A DNA stretch of 25,083 nt from contig CAZEXI010000032.1 in the NCBI GenBank assembly GCA_964516805.1, forward strand, positions 1 to 25,083. The letters are read 5' to 3'. The notes beneath the pieces were generated by a model that was not told where the DNA came from, did no database searches, and worked only from the letters and a program-made list of their open reading frames with translations. This DNA comes from CAYSTL01 sp964516805. Lineage in GTDB: Archaea > Thermoplasmatota > Thermoplasmata > Halarchaeoplasmatales > Halarchaeoplasmataceae. Positions within the stretch are counted from its first letter, which is position 1. Each line of letters begins with the position of its first letter. The position numbers and the translations under genes were made by a program. This document shows positions 8,801 through 17,900 of the stretch, in pieces.

Positions 8801-11743
8801 TACACTGTTGAAGAGATATTACCACCAAATTGGGAGAATACCACACCACTGCAACAAGATGTGATGGTTGAACCAGGTATGACCACTGAGATATGGTTCG
8901 GTAATGTACAGTACGGCAGTATCCTTGTCTGTAAGTATTTCGACATGGATGGAGACGGAATGTACGATGATGGAGAGGAGATGCTCTCTAATTGGACCTT
9001 CAATGTATGGACTACTTATGAAAACGGAACTCCAAAGGAGATATTGGATACTCAGATGACCGGTGAAAACGGATGCTATCTATGGAATTACGTACCACCA
9101 GGAACTTATGTTGTTCAGGAAGAATTACAAGAAGGTTGGTGTAATACTACTGAATTACTGCAAACCGTTGTTGTAGAACCTTCCCATACAAGTGAAGTAT
9201 GGTTCGGCAACACAATGGCTGGTGAGATATCTGGTATGAAGTATAAGGATATCATGGCTGATGGTATATTCGATGTAGGAGTAGACGAACCATTGAAGGA
9301 TTGGGTTATCAATCTATGGACAGTCGATGAATTCGGAGATCCAAAGGAAATTGTACAGACGACAATGACTGACAGATGTGGTATGTATTACTTCTATGAT
9401 GTATGCCCAGGAGAATACTATGTACAAGAAGAAGTGCCGGATGGATGGTACAACGTAACTCCTGCACTAGTACAAGTAGTCGTTGAACCTGGAGAGATCA
9501 TATTAGATGTCGACTTTGCCAACTGTATGTACAAGCACATCTATGGTGTAAAATTCTATGATTATAACATGAACGGAGTATACGATGAAGGAACAGATTG
9601 GACATTGGAAGGTTGGGAGATACAGTTATGGAATCACGACCAGACTGAAATGATCGAATTCACATATACTCTTGAATGTGGTTACTACTGGTTCGAAGGA
9701 CTTGAAGTAGGAACTTATTGGGTAAAGGAAGTCGTCCCAGAGGGATGGCACAATTCAACACCAAGTGAATACATGTTCGAGATAACCTGCTGTAACTCTT
9801 GTAAATACTTCAACTTTGGTAATTTTGAACTGGCAGAGATACAGATACTCAAATTCAACGATTTGAACATGGACGGTATATACGATGAAGGAACAGAACC
9901 ACTGGTAGACGATGTATTCTTCAGCGGTAATGGAGGAATATTCTCTGGAACTACAGTAGGTGGAATGTTAATATTCAGCAATATGATGCCTGATTATTAT
10001 ACAGTAACTGAAACGCTCCCAGATGGATGGTTCAACACCACACCGATGGAACAATCTTTCGATCTATCACCTGGAGAAACAGTAATTCTAGAGTTCGGTA
10101 ACGTACAGTATGGTCATTTACAAGTATGCAAGTACTACGATGCTAACTACAATGGTGAATACGATGATGGAGAGGAGATGCTCGAAGATTGGACTTTCAA
10201 CCTATGGACAACCACAGGAGGTTCACCAGACACGATCATAGATACAAATGTAACAGGCCCATGCGGCTGCACTATGTTCTGGAACTTAGAACCAGGATAT
10301 TATGCTGTACAAGAGATACTACCGGACTGTTGGATGAATACAACTTCATTGATACAGTATGTTGATATCACTGCGGGTGAAACATCTGAGTTATGGTTCG
10401 GAAACTATGAGTTAGGTCATATAATGGTCCATAAATTCTACGATGAGAACTTGAACGGTGAATACGACGATGAGGAAGAGATGCTCGAAAATTGGACATT
10501 CAATCTATACAATGATATGGACGAATTGATCGCTACTGATGTAACTAATGAAGACGGATACATCGAGTTCAATTGTCTGGAGCCAGGTATGTATTATGTA
10601 GAAGAAGTAATGCAGTCATGTTGGTGTAATACAACTGCAATGACACAATGGATTGAAGTAACAGATGGAGAGACTAGTGAACTCTGGTTCGGAAACGCAG
10701 AATGTGGATCAGTATACGGTTATAAATTCTTTGACTTCAACATGAACGGTGAATATGACGATGAGGAAGATGAACCTCTAGAAGGTTGGACAATATACCT
10801 TGAGATAGTAACGCCACCTGTTGTTGCTACAACCAATGCAGCGATGCTATGGAGCACAACGACAGATGAAGATGGTTATTATGAATTCGAATGTGTATGT
10901 CCAATGGGAGGTACATATACAGTCTACGAAGAACTACCAGAAGGATGGTATAATACAACTCCAGCTGAGTACGAATTCGAGATGCCCTGCGGAGAGGACA
11001 TGCAGTTCGACTTCGGAAACTACAGACCAAGTGATATCTGGGGAATGAAGTACTGCGATGTTGACAGAGATGGAGAGTTCGATACAGGATTGGATAAACC
11101 ACTCGAAGGTTGGCAGATCAATCTATGGTCCGTCGATGAAGTGGGAGAACCTGATGAAATCTTAGAAACAACATACACGGACAACTGTGGTCTTTACTAC
11201 TTCTATGATCTATTACCAGGATACTACTGGGTAGAAGAGATCATGGAGCCATGTGGATGGTACAATGTAACACCATCTTTGGTCAATGTAAGAGTAGGAT
11301 ATGAGGACGTACGAGTAGACTTTGCCAACTGGAGACACGGAGAGATAACAGTATTCAAGTACTACGATGAGAACATGAACGGAGTATACGATGATGGAAC
11401 AGATTGGCCATTAGAGGGTTGGGAGATCAATCTATGGACGGTCAATGAAACAGGAGCACCTGACGAGATAATTGCAACAGGATATACATGCGAAGAAGGT
11501 TACTATATATTCCCTGATTTAGAACCAGGAAAATACGCAGTACAAGATGTATTACCAACAGGTTGGGCATCAACAACAGATCCGATCCAATACGTAACAG
11601 TAAGATGCTGTTGTGTATGGGTTGAATTCGGTAATTACGAGGAAGAAGTAGCGACCATCTTTTACGAATCTAGTATAGTCTCGATAAACTACAACGTCGG
11701 ACAAAATGAAATAATGTGCGCAACGATAGAAAAGATACATTAA
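5891..11743 (+). CDS. Giant secreted SdrD/CnaB-like repeat protein with nested vWA domain
   Basis: The 1950-residue product is colinear with the upstream paralogue: a near-identical signal peptide, 16 SdrD/CnaB-like repeats (about 40-1915) and a related C-terminal tail. The extra length is a vWA domain of about 266 residues (588-853) inserted in the variable loop of repeat 6, after its T-F-N-L-W-T-T strand; the repeat then resumes at T-N-V-T-G-P-C-G-C. The vWA has a full metal-ion-dependent adhesion site: D599-T-S601-G-S603, T670 and D703. vWA domains with this site usually bind protein or glycan ligands through a metal ion, so the protein is probably an adhesin, with the repeats as stalk (inference). 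A Lys/Glu (or Asp)/Asn triad is present in the repeats, 13 of 16 carry an N-x-T/S sequon after the conserved Trp, and cysteines are frequent. Repeats 15-16 are very close to the paralogue's even at the DNA level, while repeats 6, 7 and 12 differ strongly. No membrane anchor is visible. Confidence 0.9.
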   Translation: MKNILVMIIASLLIVSSLAVGISVMPRDTNDNKLNSMSCDVDVKKFLDSDEDGIWDMGEPGLVDWTFELYKYHAGWKYVESGTTDSNGELVFNGLDCYGHYKVRELIPPGWNCTTHEMENGEGEDYYAEESFWACQNAELYFGNVDGLFEQPGNLQTCKYYDHNMDGERDWEGEVCLEEGLGGWIIELWYEGEKIDEKMTPYDECGCVIFYNLAPGMYTIREIMQEGWLNTTPMEYEVEVVSGETTFAPEFGNIESGNVEVCKFYDVDANGTEDNDDYKLSDWEFELSGMGEERLGVTGVNGCYLFEDLWPGTYTITEVLPEGWFNTTPTQMTVEVGMGETETVTFGNAEYGEIRILKFNDLNMDGIYDEGTEPLIDDVFFSGSGEGSFFSGETVGGMLIFTNMMPGQYTINEDLPEGWTSTTPIEQICDLAPGAIETLEFGNVQYGHLRVCKYNDENSNGEYDEGEEMLSNWTFNLWNTTDESPDTIIDTNVTGPCGCAMFWNLEPGYYAVQEVLKEGWSSTTPLIQYVDITAGNTSELWFGNVHYGDLRVCKYNDENMNGTYDDEEMLEGWTFNLWTTEGNVTPGQRKPLDVVMMIDTSGSMSGTRMIDAKAAAIAFMDNLNEEDRMALYSFDGAEDSYLRRNYTYMTSDNKTTMESLINSLQATGGTPIWDSIGDSINYSQTPANQRGGDIVEMALVLTDGPDYYYQPEAGSEDFCAGSEPGTDNTTHTWGTSSGLKWGDAPIQFKDQNGVNNDVYTYDYGWVNLPSDGEYRTGLIHAPIPVYTVGLGISPHEEDPENPTIGDSYHFTNEYNLWRISETSGAKYFYAPDSEELGEIFEDIFGEATGGKQKIATNVTGPCGCTMFWDLEPGEYIVEEILQDCWQNTTPLEQTVEVVAGETTELWFGNYELGNIKVYKFEDTNMNGTYDEGEEMLSDWEFELWQDMTMLDTGVTNAEGYTMFECIDPGMYTVEEILPPNWENTTPLQQDVMVEPGMTTEIWFGNVQYGSILVCKYFDMDGDGMYDDGEEMLSNWTFNVWTTYENGTPKEILDTQMTGENGCYLWNYVPPGTYVVQEELQEGWCNTTELLQTVVVEPSHTSEVWFGNTMAGEISGMKYKDIMADGIFDVGVDEPLKDWVINLWTVDEFGDPKEIVQTTMTDRCGMYYFYDVCPGEYYVQEEVPDGWYNVTPALVQVVVEPGEIILDVDFANCMYKHIYGVKFYDYNMNGVYDEGTDWTLEGWEIQLWNHDQTEMIEFTYTLECGYYWFEGLEVGTYWVKEVVPEGWHNSTPSEYMFEITCCNSCKYFNFGNFELAEIQILKFNDLNMDGIYDEGTEPLVDDVFFSGNGGIFSGTTVGGMLIFSNMMPDYYTVTETLPDGWFNTTPMEQSFDLSPGETVILEFGNVQYGHLQVCKYYDANYNGEYDDGEEMLEDWTFNLWTTTGGSPDTIIDTNVTGPCGCTMFWNLEPGYYAVQEILPDCWMNTTSLIQYVDITAGETSELWFGNYELGHIMVHKFYDENLNGEYDDEEEMLENWTFNLYNDMDELIATDVTNEDGYIEFNCLEPGMYYVEEVMQSCWCNTTAMTQWIEVTDGETSELWFGNAECGSVYGYKFFDFNMNGEYDDEEDEPLEGWTIYLEIVTPPVVATTNAAMLWSTTTDEDGYYEFECVCPMGGTYTVYEELPEGWYNTTPAEYEFEMPCGEDMQFDFGNYRPSDIWGMKYCDVDRDGEFDTGLDKPLEGWQINLWSVDEVGEPDEILETTYTDNCGLYYFYDLLPGYYWVEEIMEPCGWYNVTPSLVNVRVGYEDVRVDFANWRHGEITVFKYYDENMNGVYDDGTDWPLEGWEINLWTVNETGAPDEIIATGYTCEEGYYIFPDLEPGKYAVQDVLPTGWASTTDPIQYVTVRCCCVWVEFGNYEEEVATIFYESSIVSINYNVGQNEIMCATIEKIH
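6008..11635 (+). repeat. Array of 16 SdrD/CnaB-like coding repeats, interrupted once
   Basis: The same 16-repeat order as the upstream gene, averaging about 100 residues once the vWA insertion is removed. Repeats 5, 6 and 12 are here all of one subtype (V-C-K start and G-P-C-G-C turn), whereas in the upstream gene repeats 6 and 12 are both of the V-Y-K subtype without those cysteines. Repeat 7 here resembles repeat 13 of the other protein more than its positional partner. This points to homogenisation between repeats. Confidence 0.85.
7652..8449 (+). other. vWA domain coding segment inside repeat 6
   Basis: Residues 588-853 of the second repeat protein form a vWA fold: strand L-D-V-V-M-M-I followed by D-T-S-G-S-M, helix with D-A-K-A-A-A-I-A-F, M-A-L-Y-S-F-D strand, A-T-G-G-T-P loop with the MIDAS Thr, V-L-T-D-G strand, and P-V-Y-T-V-G-L-G-I followed by the final helix ending E-I-F-E-D-I-F. 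There is a long insert after the L-T-D-G strand (about 703-790) rich in Tyr, Asp and Trp, which may shape the binding face. Boundaries are set by comparison with repeat 5, where the same loop is about 13 residues. Confidence 0.9.
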
Positions 11744-11748
11744 AAAAC

Positions 11749-11775
11749 ACAAAACCTTTTCTTTTTTTATTTTCT
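11749..11775 (+). terminator. T-rich terminator after second repeat-protein gene
   Basis: AAAACC followed by TTTTCTTTTTTTATTTTC just after the stop codon, matching the 3' sequence of the upstream paralogue. 11776-11917 is AT-rich spacer without visible features. Confidence 0.5.
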
Positions 11776-11917
11776 ATTAATAATATCTTATTAGGATTTT
11801 GTAAATAGATATGGTTTAATCTAAAACAATATGAGTTTAGTTTAAACTTTATTTAAAAAATAAGTTTTTAAGAAAATATTAGAAAATAATATTTATAATG
11901 CTAAATATAGGAAAGCC

Positions 11918-11925
11918 TTTTATAG
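11918..11925 (+). promoter_or_regulatory. Possible TATA box of subtilase gene
   Basis: TTTTATAG starts 56 nt before ATG 11974, predicting transcription from near 11947 and a leader that contains the Shine-Dalgarno site but not ATG 11944. An alternative AT-rich box at about 11889-11897 is also possible. Confidence 0.35.
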
Positions 11926-11960
11926 ATTGTTTTACACAGGTACATGTGTGCAAACATACA

Positions 11961-11968
11961 GAGGTTGA
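11961..11968 (+). promoter_or_regulatory. Shine-Dalgarno site that decides the subtilase start
   Basis: GAGGTTGA lies 5 nt before ATG 11974 and closely resembles the GAGGGTGA sites of the two upstream genes. The in-frame ATG at 11944 lies before this site, has no comparable site of its own, and would add ten polar residues before the signal peptide, so 11974 is preferred. Confidence 0.75.
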
Positions 11969-11973
11969 AAAAT

Positions 11974-14900
11974 ATGAGAAAACAATATATGAAGGTGTTC
12001 GCATATGTGGTGCTTGCATTACTGCTGGCACAATTTTTTGCAACTGTTAACCTTGCAGGCAATACAAAACAGACCTTTAGGTCTGATCCTAACAAGGAAA
12101 TTGATAATAATTTTGAATTTATCGCTTATAAATCTAACCCTAATTTTCCAAAAAATGAAGCTAAGATCATCGAAGATTACGGATCTTATGCTTTGATAGA
12201 ATCAAGTATCGATGATTATAAGGAACTAAAACAGAAGGGTTTTGTTATCGGCAGAAAGAGAACTACAATAAATACACCTGCAGGAAAGATCGATTTTAAA
12301 AAGTATTCAATGGAAGATGAAAATTTGAAAATAGAACACAGAGAAGGATTATTTTTAATCAAATTCATAGGACCCGTTAAACAGGAATGGATAAAAGAAA
12401 CACAGAATAAGGGCATAGATATTTACGAAACACTTGGTGCAAATACCTACATAATAAGAGGTAGTAAAGATGATATTGACCTCTTATCTGAAAAGAGCTA
12501 TGTTGATGATTTGCTTCGATACGATCCATCTTTAAAGGTTAGTTCCGAATTGAAAAATAAAGGTGAGAGAGTTGACCTTAAAATAAACTTAGTAAAAGAA
12601 TCAAATCGATACTCACTGCTAAAAGATTTGAATAGTTTAGGAGGAAGATTATTATCATACAATTCAGGAAGTCTTAATTACGATTCAGCTGCAATAAATA
12701 TATCTTCTTCAAAGATAAGATATTTAGCTGATGATCCTTCAATTATCAGTATCTATGAGAAGCCAGAATATAAATTAAACAATGATCTATCAGCATGGGT
12801 GATGCAGTCCTACGATAAAGATGACAAAGCAGAGTCAGTGTGGGATAAAAACATATTAGGTCAGAATCAGGTGATAGGTATATCTGACACGGGAGTAGAT
12901 TATGATCATGCAATGTTCAGGAATTCAACAAGTGAAATAGGGGAACCTGGTCCTTCGCATAGAAAGATAGTTCTATACAGGGCATATGCAGACGGGTCAG
13001 AAGCGGATTATTCAGGTCACGGAACACACGTATCGGGGAGCGCGGCAGGTGATTGGAAAAATTACGGAGAACCTGATGATTATGATGGGATGGCACCTTC
13101 TGCTAAAATAGCCTTCTTCGATGTGGGAAATGGTGACAGTTTAAAATTACCAGATGATCTCACTACGATGTTCCAAACGCAATACGATGCAGGAGCAAGG
13201 ATTTTCTCTAATTCATGGGGTTCAAGTTCAAGCAGTTATACAACAGATTCAGAAAATACAGATGAATTCATGTGGAATCATAATGATGCATTGATACTGT
13301 TTGCAAATGGAAACAGCGGACCAAACAAAAAAACTGTTGGCTCCCCTGCAACAGCTAAAAATATAGTTTCGGTTGGTAATTGTATAAATGGGATATCAGA
13401 AGATATGGCTGAATCTTCTAGTCATGGACCAACGGATGAGGGACGATTGAAACCGACGATCTCTGCACCAGGCACTGACATAATCTCTGCAGATTCAGAT
13501 GGTAGCCAGAGCTCGATGAACAGTGGACTCATGCACATGACAGGGACTTCAATGGCAACCCCTACAGCATCTGGATTAACTGCTTTGGTTAGACAATATT
13601 ATACAGAGGGCTGGTTCAACGATGGTGAAAAAGATGAATCTAATGGTATAACACCTTCAGGTTCATTGATGAAAGCTACATTGATCAATTCAGCATGGAA
13701 CATGCAGGGCGATTACACCGGTAAAAGTATACCTTCACATGGACAGGGCTGGGGCAAAATAAATCTGGAAGATGCATTATATTTCAAAGGAGACAAAAGA
13801 AAATTATCAGTTTTGAATGATGGAACAGTGAATGGTAAAAGCCTATTAGACTCAGGAGATTATGATGAATATTCATTATTAGCTGAAGATGGTGAAGATC
13901 TTAAGATCACTCTTACTTGGACGGATTATCCTGGTGCTGCGCTCCAGAACGATCTTAATCTAGTTGTCGAAGCTCCTGATGGAACGAATTATCTTGGAAA
14001 TGTATTCCAGAACGGTCATTCGGTTCAAGGTGGGAATGCAGATAATATAAATGTTTCAGAACAGGTATATCTTGATGAGTCTCAAGTCCAAAAAGGAAGA
14101 TATACAGTAAGAGTGGTTGGAAATACTATATCAAATGCCCCTCAGAAATACTCGCTGATTGCTACAGGTGAGGTTTCAAGGTCAGCTGGAGATGTATCAT
14201 TTGTTGAACGGAAATATAATCTACCTCCTGCTGAGGATGAAGCGACTGTAAAACTCATGGATCTCGACGAGAATAGTGATCCATCTTCAATAGATTCTGT
14301 TGATATCGATGTTTATTCTACAACTGAAGGAAGTGGTGAAAGTGTAACTGTGCATGAAACCGGCAAGGATACGGGTATATTTACAGGAACGATAACCTTA
14401 GGTACAGGTAATTCTGTTGAGGATGGTGTTCTTCAGGTCTCAGATGGTGATACATTAACAGTTGAGTATCAAGATTCTTCACACTCGTTGTATAGGAGCT
14501 CAGAAGCAGTTATTGATACATCTAAACCAACATTAGAAGATATTACTTATCCATCTATAGAAGAAAATAATATCCTTTCAGATGCTTATGAGATCGATTG
14601 GAAAACAGATGAGAAAACTTATGGTTCATTGTATTACGGTAAAACCAGGCATCTCGATAAGGTTGAGAGATGGCGTGATCCTTCATTCAATCATAATACA
14701 GTGTTAAAAGATTTAGAACCAAATACAACGTATTATTTTAAGATAATAGCTTCAGATGCTACCAAAACACCCAATCTTTCGATCTTTGATAATGATGGAG
14801 CATTATATACCTTCAAAACCCCATCAACAGCAGGATCCATGGGAGAAGGATACTCTGGATACACGTACTCAGTATCTAATGGAACGGATCAAGATAGTAT

Positions 14901-17900
14901 CTTTGATAGAGACGTTATGTATGCTGGATACTATTACACGATGACATTCTTTGGAACGAAGGAAGGTCACTTCGATGGAGCTATAATGTTTGATACATCC
15001 GCTATAAAAGATATAGAAATATCAGAGGCAGCGTTCAGGTTATTTCCTAAATCGAAACACATGCCAACATATGAAAGTGAATCATGGACCTTTGAAGTCC
15101 TTAGCGATAATATTGAATCAGCTTTTCCAGATCCATCATACACTACATTGAGAGAAGCAGAAGTACAGTTCTCTGTAGACTCTATAACTGGGAGCAATCT
15201 AGCTGATGCTGATGAGGTTGACAGTATAAATGTAGACAGTTCTGACTTGACATCTTTAGAGAACAATATCGCAGATGGAAAATTAGTTCTGAGAATGAGA
15301 TTACCAAACAAAACAAAACATATCGACATGAATGGATGGTATACAGGACATCAGATCAAAAGAGATTCTTTTATATTTAAGAAACCTTCACTCGTGGTAG
15401 AAACATCATATAAGGAAAATGGATTTATTGAATTCGATAGAGATTCTTATTCAGTAGATGATTTTGCAAATGTGAGAGTGGAAGATGACGGATTAAATTC
15501 TGATTCAGAAACTTTCGATACGGTAGAAGCCACAGTTACTTCCTCTTCAGATAGTAAAAAAGTTCAACTCTTAGAAACAGGAGAAGACACAGCAATATTT
15601 ACAGGACACATTGAATTATCAGATACAGATAGTTCTGAGAGTTTATTGGTGAATGATGGCAACACAATATCTGTGAGTTATATTGATTCATTGGATGATA
15701 TGGTTTCGGATGAATCTCTGATTGAAGTAGACAGTCCATCTATCAGCAATCTAGATCTCACTCCTAAAAATGATCTGACTTGCAAGGTGACCTGGGATAC
15801 TGACGAACCTACAACATCTTTAGTAAAATATGGTAATACACAGGTGTTAACTAGAGAAAAGTACGATGATGATTATAAGACACACCATGAAGTTACACTC
15901 ACGGGCCTTGTTAAAGATACTCAATACAATATTGAGGTGACTGGATTTGATGAAGCCAGCAACTCAATTGATAATTCAAACATTCAACAGTTTACCACCC
16001 CGGATACTAACATCCAACCGAGTATCTTAGTAATCGAAGATGCAGGAAGTGCTGATAATTATCGTAGTGCATTGGAAAATAATGGGTATGATTATACCTT
16101 CGAGCATGTATCTGATACTGGTCTTCCATCTTCAAATCTAAAAAATTATGACATAACTGTTTGGATAGTAGATGGTTTTTCAGATACATTGACATTAGAT
16201 GAACGTAATTTGATCAAAGATTACCTTCAAAACGGTGGAAATCTCTATATCAACGGAGAAGATATCGGATACGATATTGGTGACTCTAACTTCTACATCG
16301 ATTACCTTCATTCAAATTATATTCAAGGCTACAGTGACAGTTCGATAATAAATGGTTTGAGCGGAAATCCGATAAGCGATTCACTCTCAAATCTAGATAT
16401 CGGAGGAAAGTATGCTGATGTTATAGAACCTATGGGTGAATATTCCTCCGTAGTTTTCAATTACGGAACAGGTAGTACAGCGGGTATAAAAGCTCAAACG
16501 AGTGAATACAAGTTAGTTTACATGGGTTGTGAGTACTTTGAAGGACCAGATACACAATCTAATAAGGATATCCTCATGGAAAACATAGTTAGCTGGATGG
16601 ATCCTAATCAAATCGATGATGTAGGTCCAGCTATCGGCATTGTGGACAGACCTAGTGATCAAGTCTATATTAACGATACGATAGTAATAGAAGGCAGAGC
16701 TGATGAATTCGTTACAGGAGGTTCTGATATAAGTTGTATTGAATATTACCATGATCTAGCGGATTCACCAAACCAAGGATATATTTGTCAGCCCGAGGAT
16801 GGTCAATATGATTCGAAACAGGAAGATACAGTTTTGAACATCGATGGTGTTGATTTAGGAGTAGGTAAACATGTTGTCTATTTACGAGGTAAAGATACGT
16901 CAGGGAATTGGGGTAGTTACGAAAAAGTAACTTTTGAAGTTCTAGAGTCTTCTGGAACGATAAATCCTTCAGTACAGATTGTCTCACCAGATGAAGGCTC
17001 AATATTATCTAAAGATTCTGTTGAAGTACAATGGACAGGAGAATCAGCATGGTATGAAATCAAAATGAACAGTGGTGACTGGGAAGATGTTGGGTCATCA
17101 AATGTTAAAACGTACAGTGGTTTGACTGACGGAACTCACTCAGTTTACGTACGAGCTTATAATGATGACAATCAATATCGAGAAGACAGTGTTTCATTCA
17201 GTGTAGATACGACAATACCCGAAGCGAAAGTGGGTCTAGATAGAACAGTATTAACTAACGAAGAAGTAATATTTGATGGTTCAAGCTCAACAGATAATCT
17301 GGAAATTTCAGAATACACGTGGGATATTAAAGGTACTAATTATAACGGAAAAGTGGTAAACTATTCATTTACGAATGAAGGTGTCTATCAAATCACTTTA
17401 ACAGTAATGGATCAAGCAGGTAATACTGACAGTGATACTGTAAATATTACTGTAGAAACACCGAATAATCCTCCTGATGCTGATGCAGGTTCTGATAGAA
17501 CGGTTTCAATAGGTGAGATAGTTACATTTGATGGTTCTGGTTCGACTGATGATGATGGAATAAGTAATCACACTTGGTCCATAGAAAATAAAAAATATTA
17601 TGGTATAACAGTAGAACATCGATTCTCAGATATAGGTACGTATGAGGTATCTTTGGAAGTTACAGATACTGACGGATATTCAGATACTGATACCGTAAAT
17701 ATTACGGTGGAAGACAGTGAATCACCAACAGCAGATGCAGGAGAAGACAAGACATCAGATATGGGTGAAACAGTAACTTTCGATGCAGGTGGATCAACTG
17801 ACAATCATGTCATAACAGTATATAGATGGAACTTAGAAGGTGAATATAAGTATGGTTCTACTGTAGAACATTCATTTTCCGAAGCTGGAGAGCATCAGGC

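Noticed and set aside
11944..11973. Upstream in-frame ATG as start of the subtilase
   Set aside because: The Shine-Dalgarno site GAGGTTGA lies after it and 5 nt before ATG 11974; starting at 11944 would add polar residues before the signal peptide.
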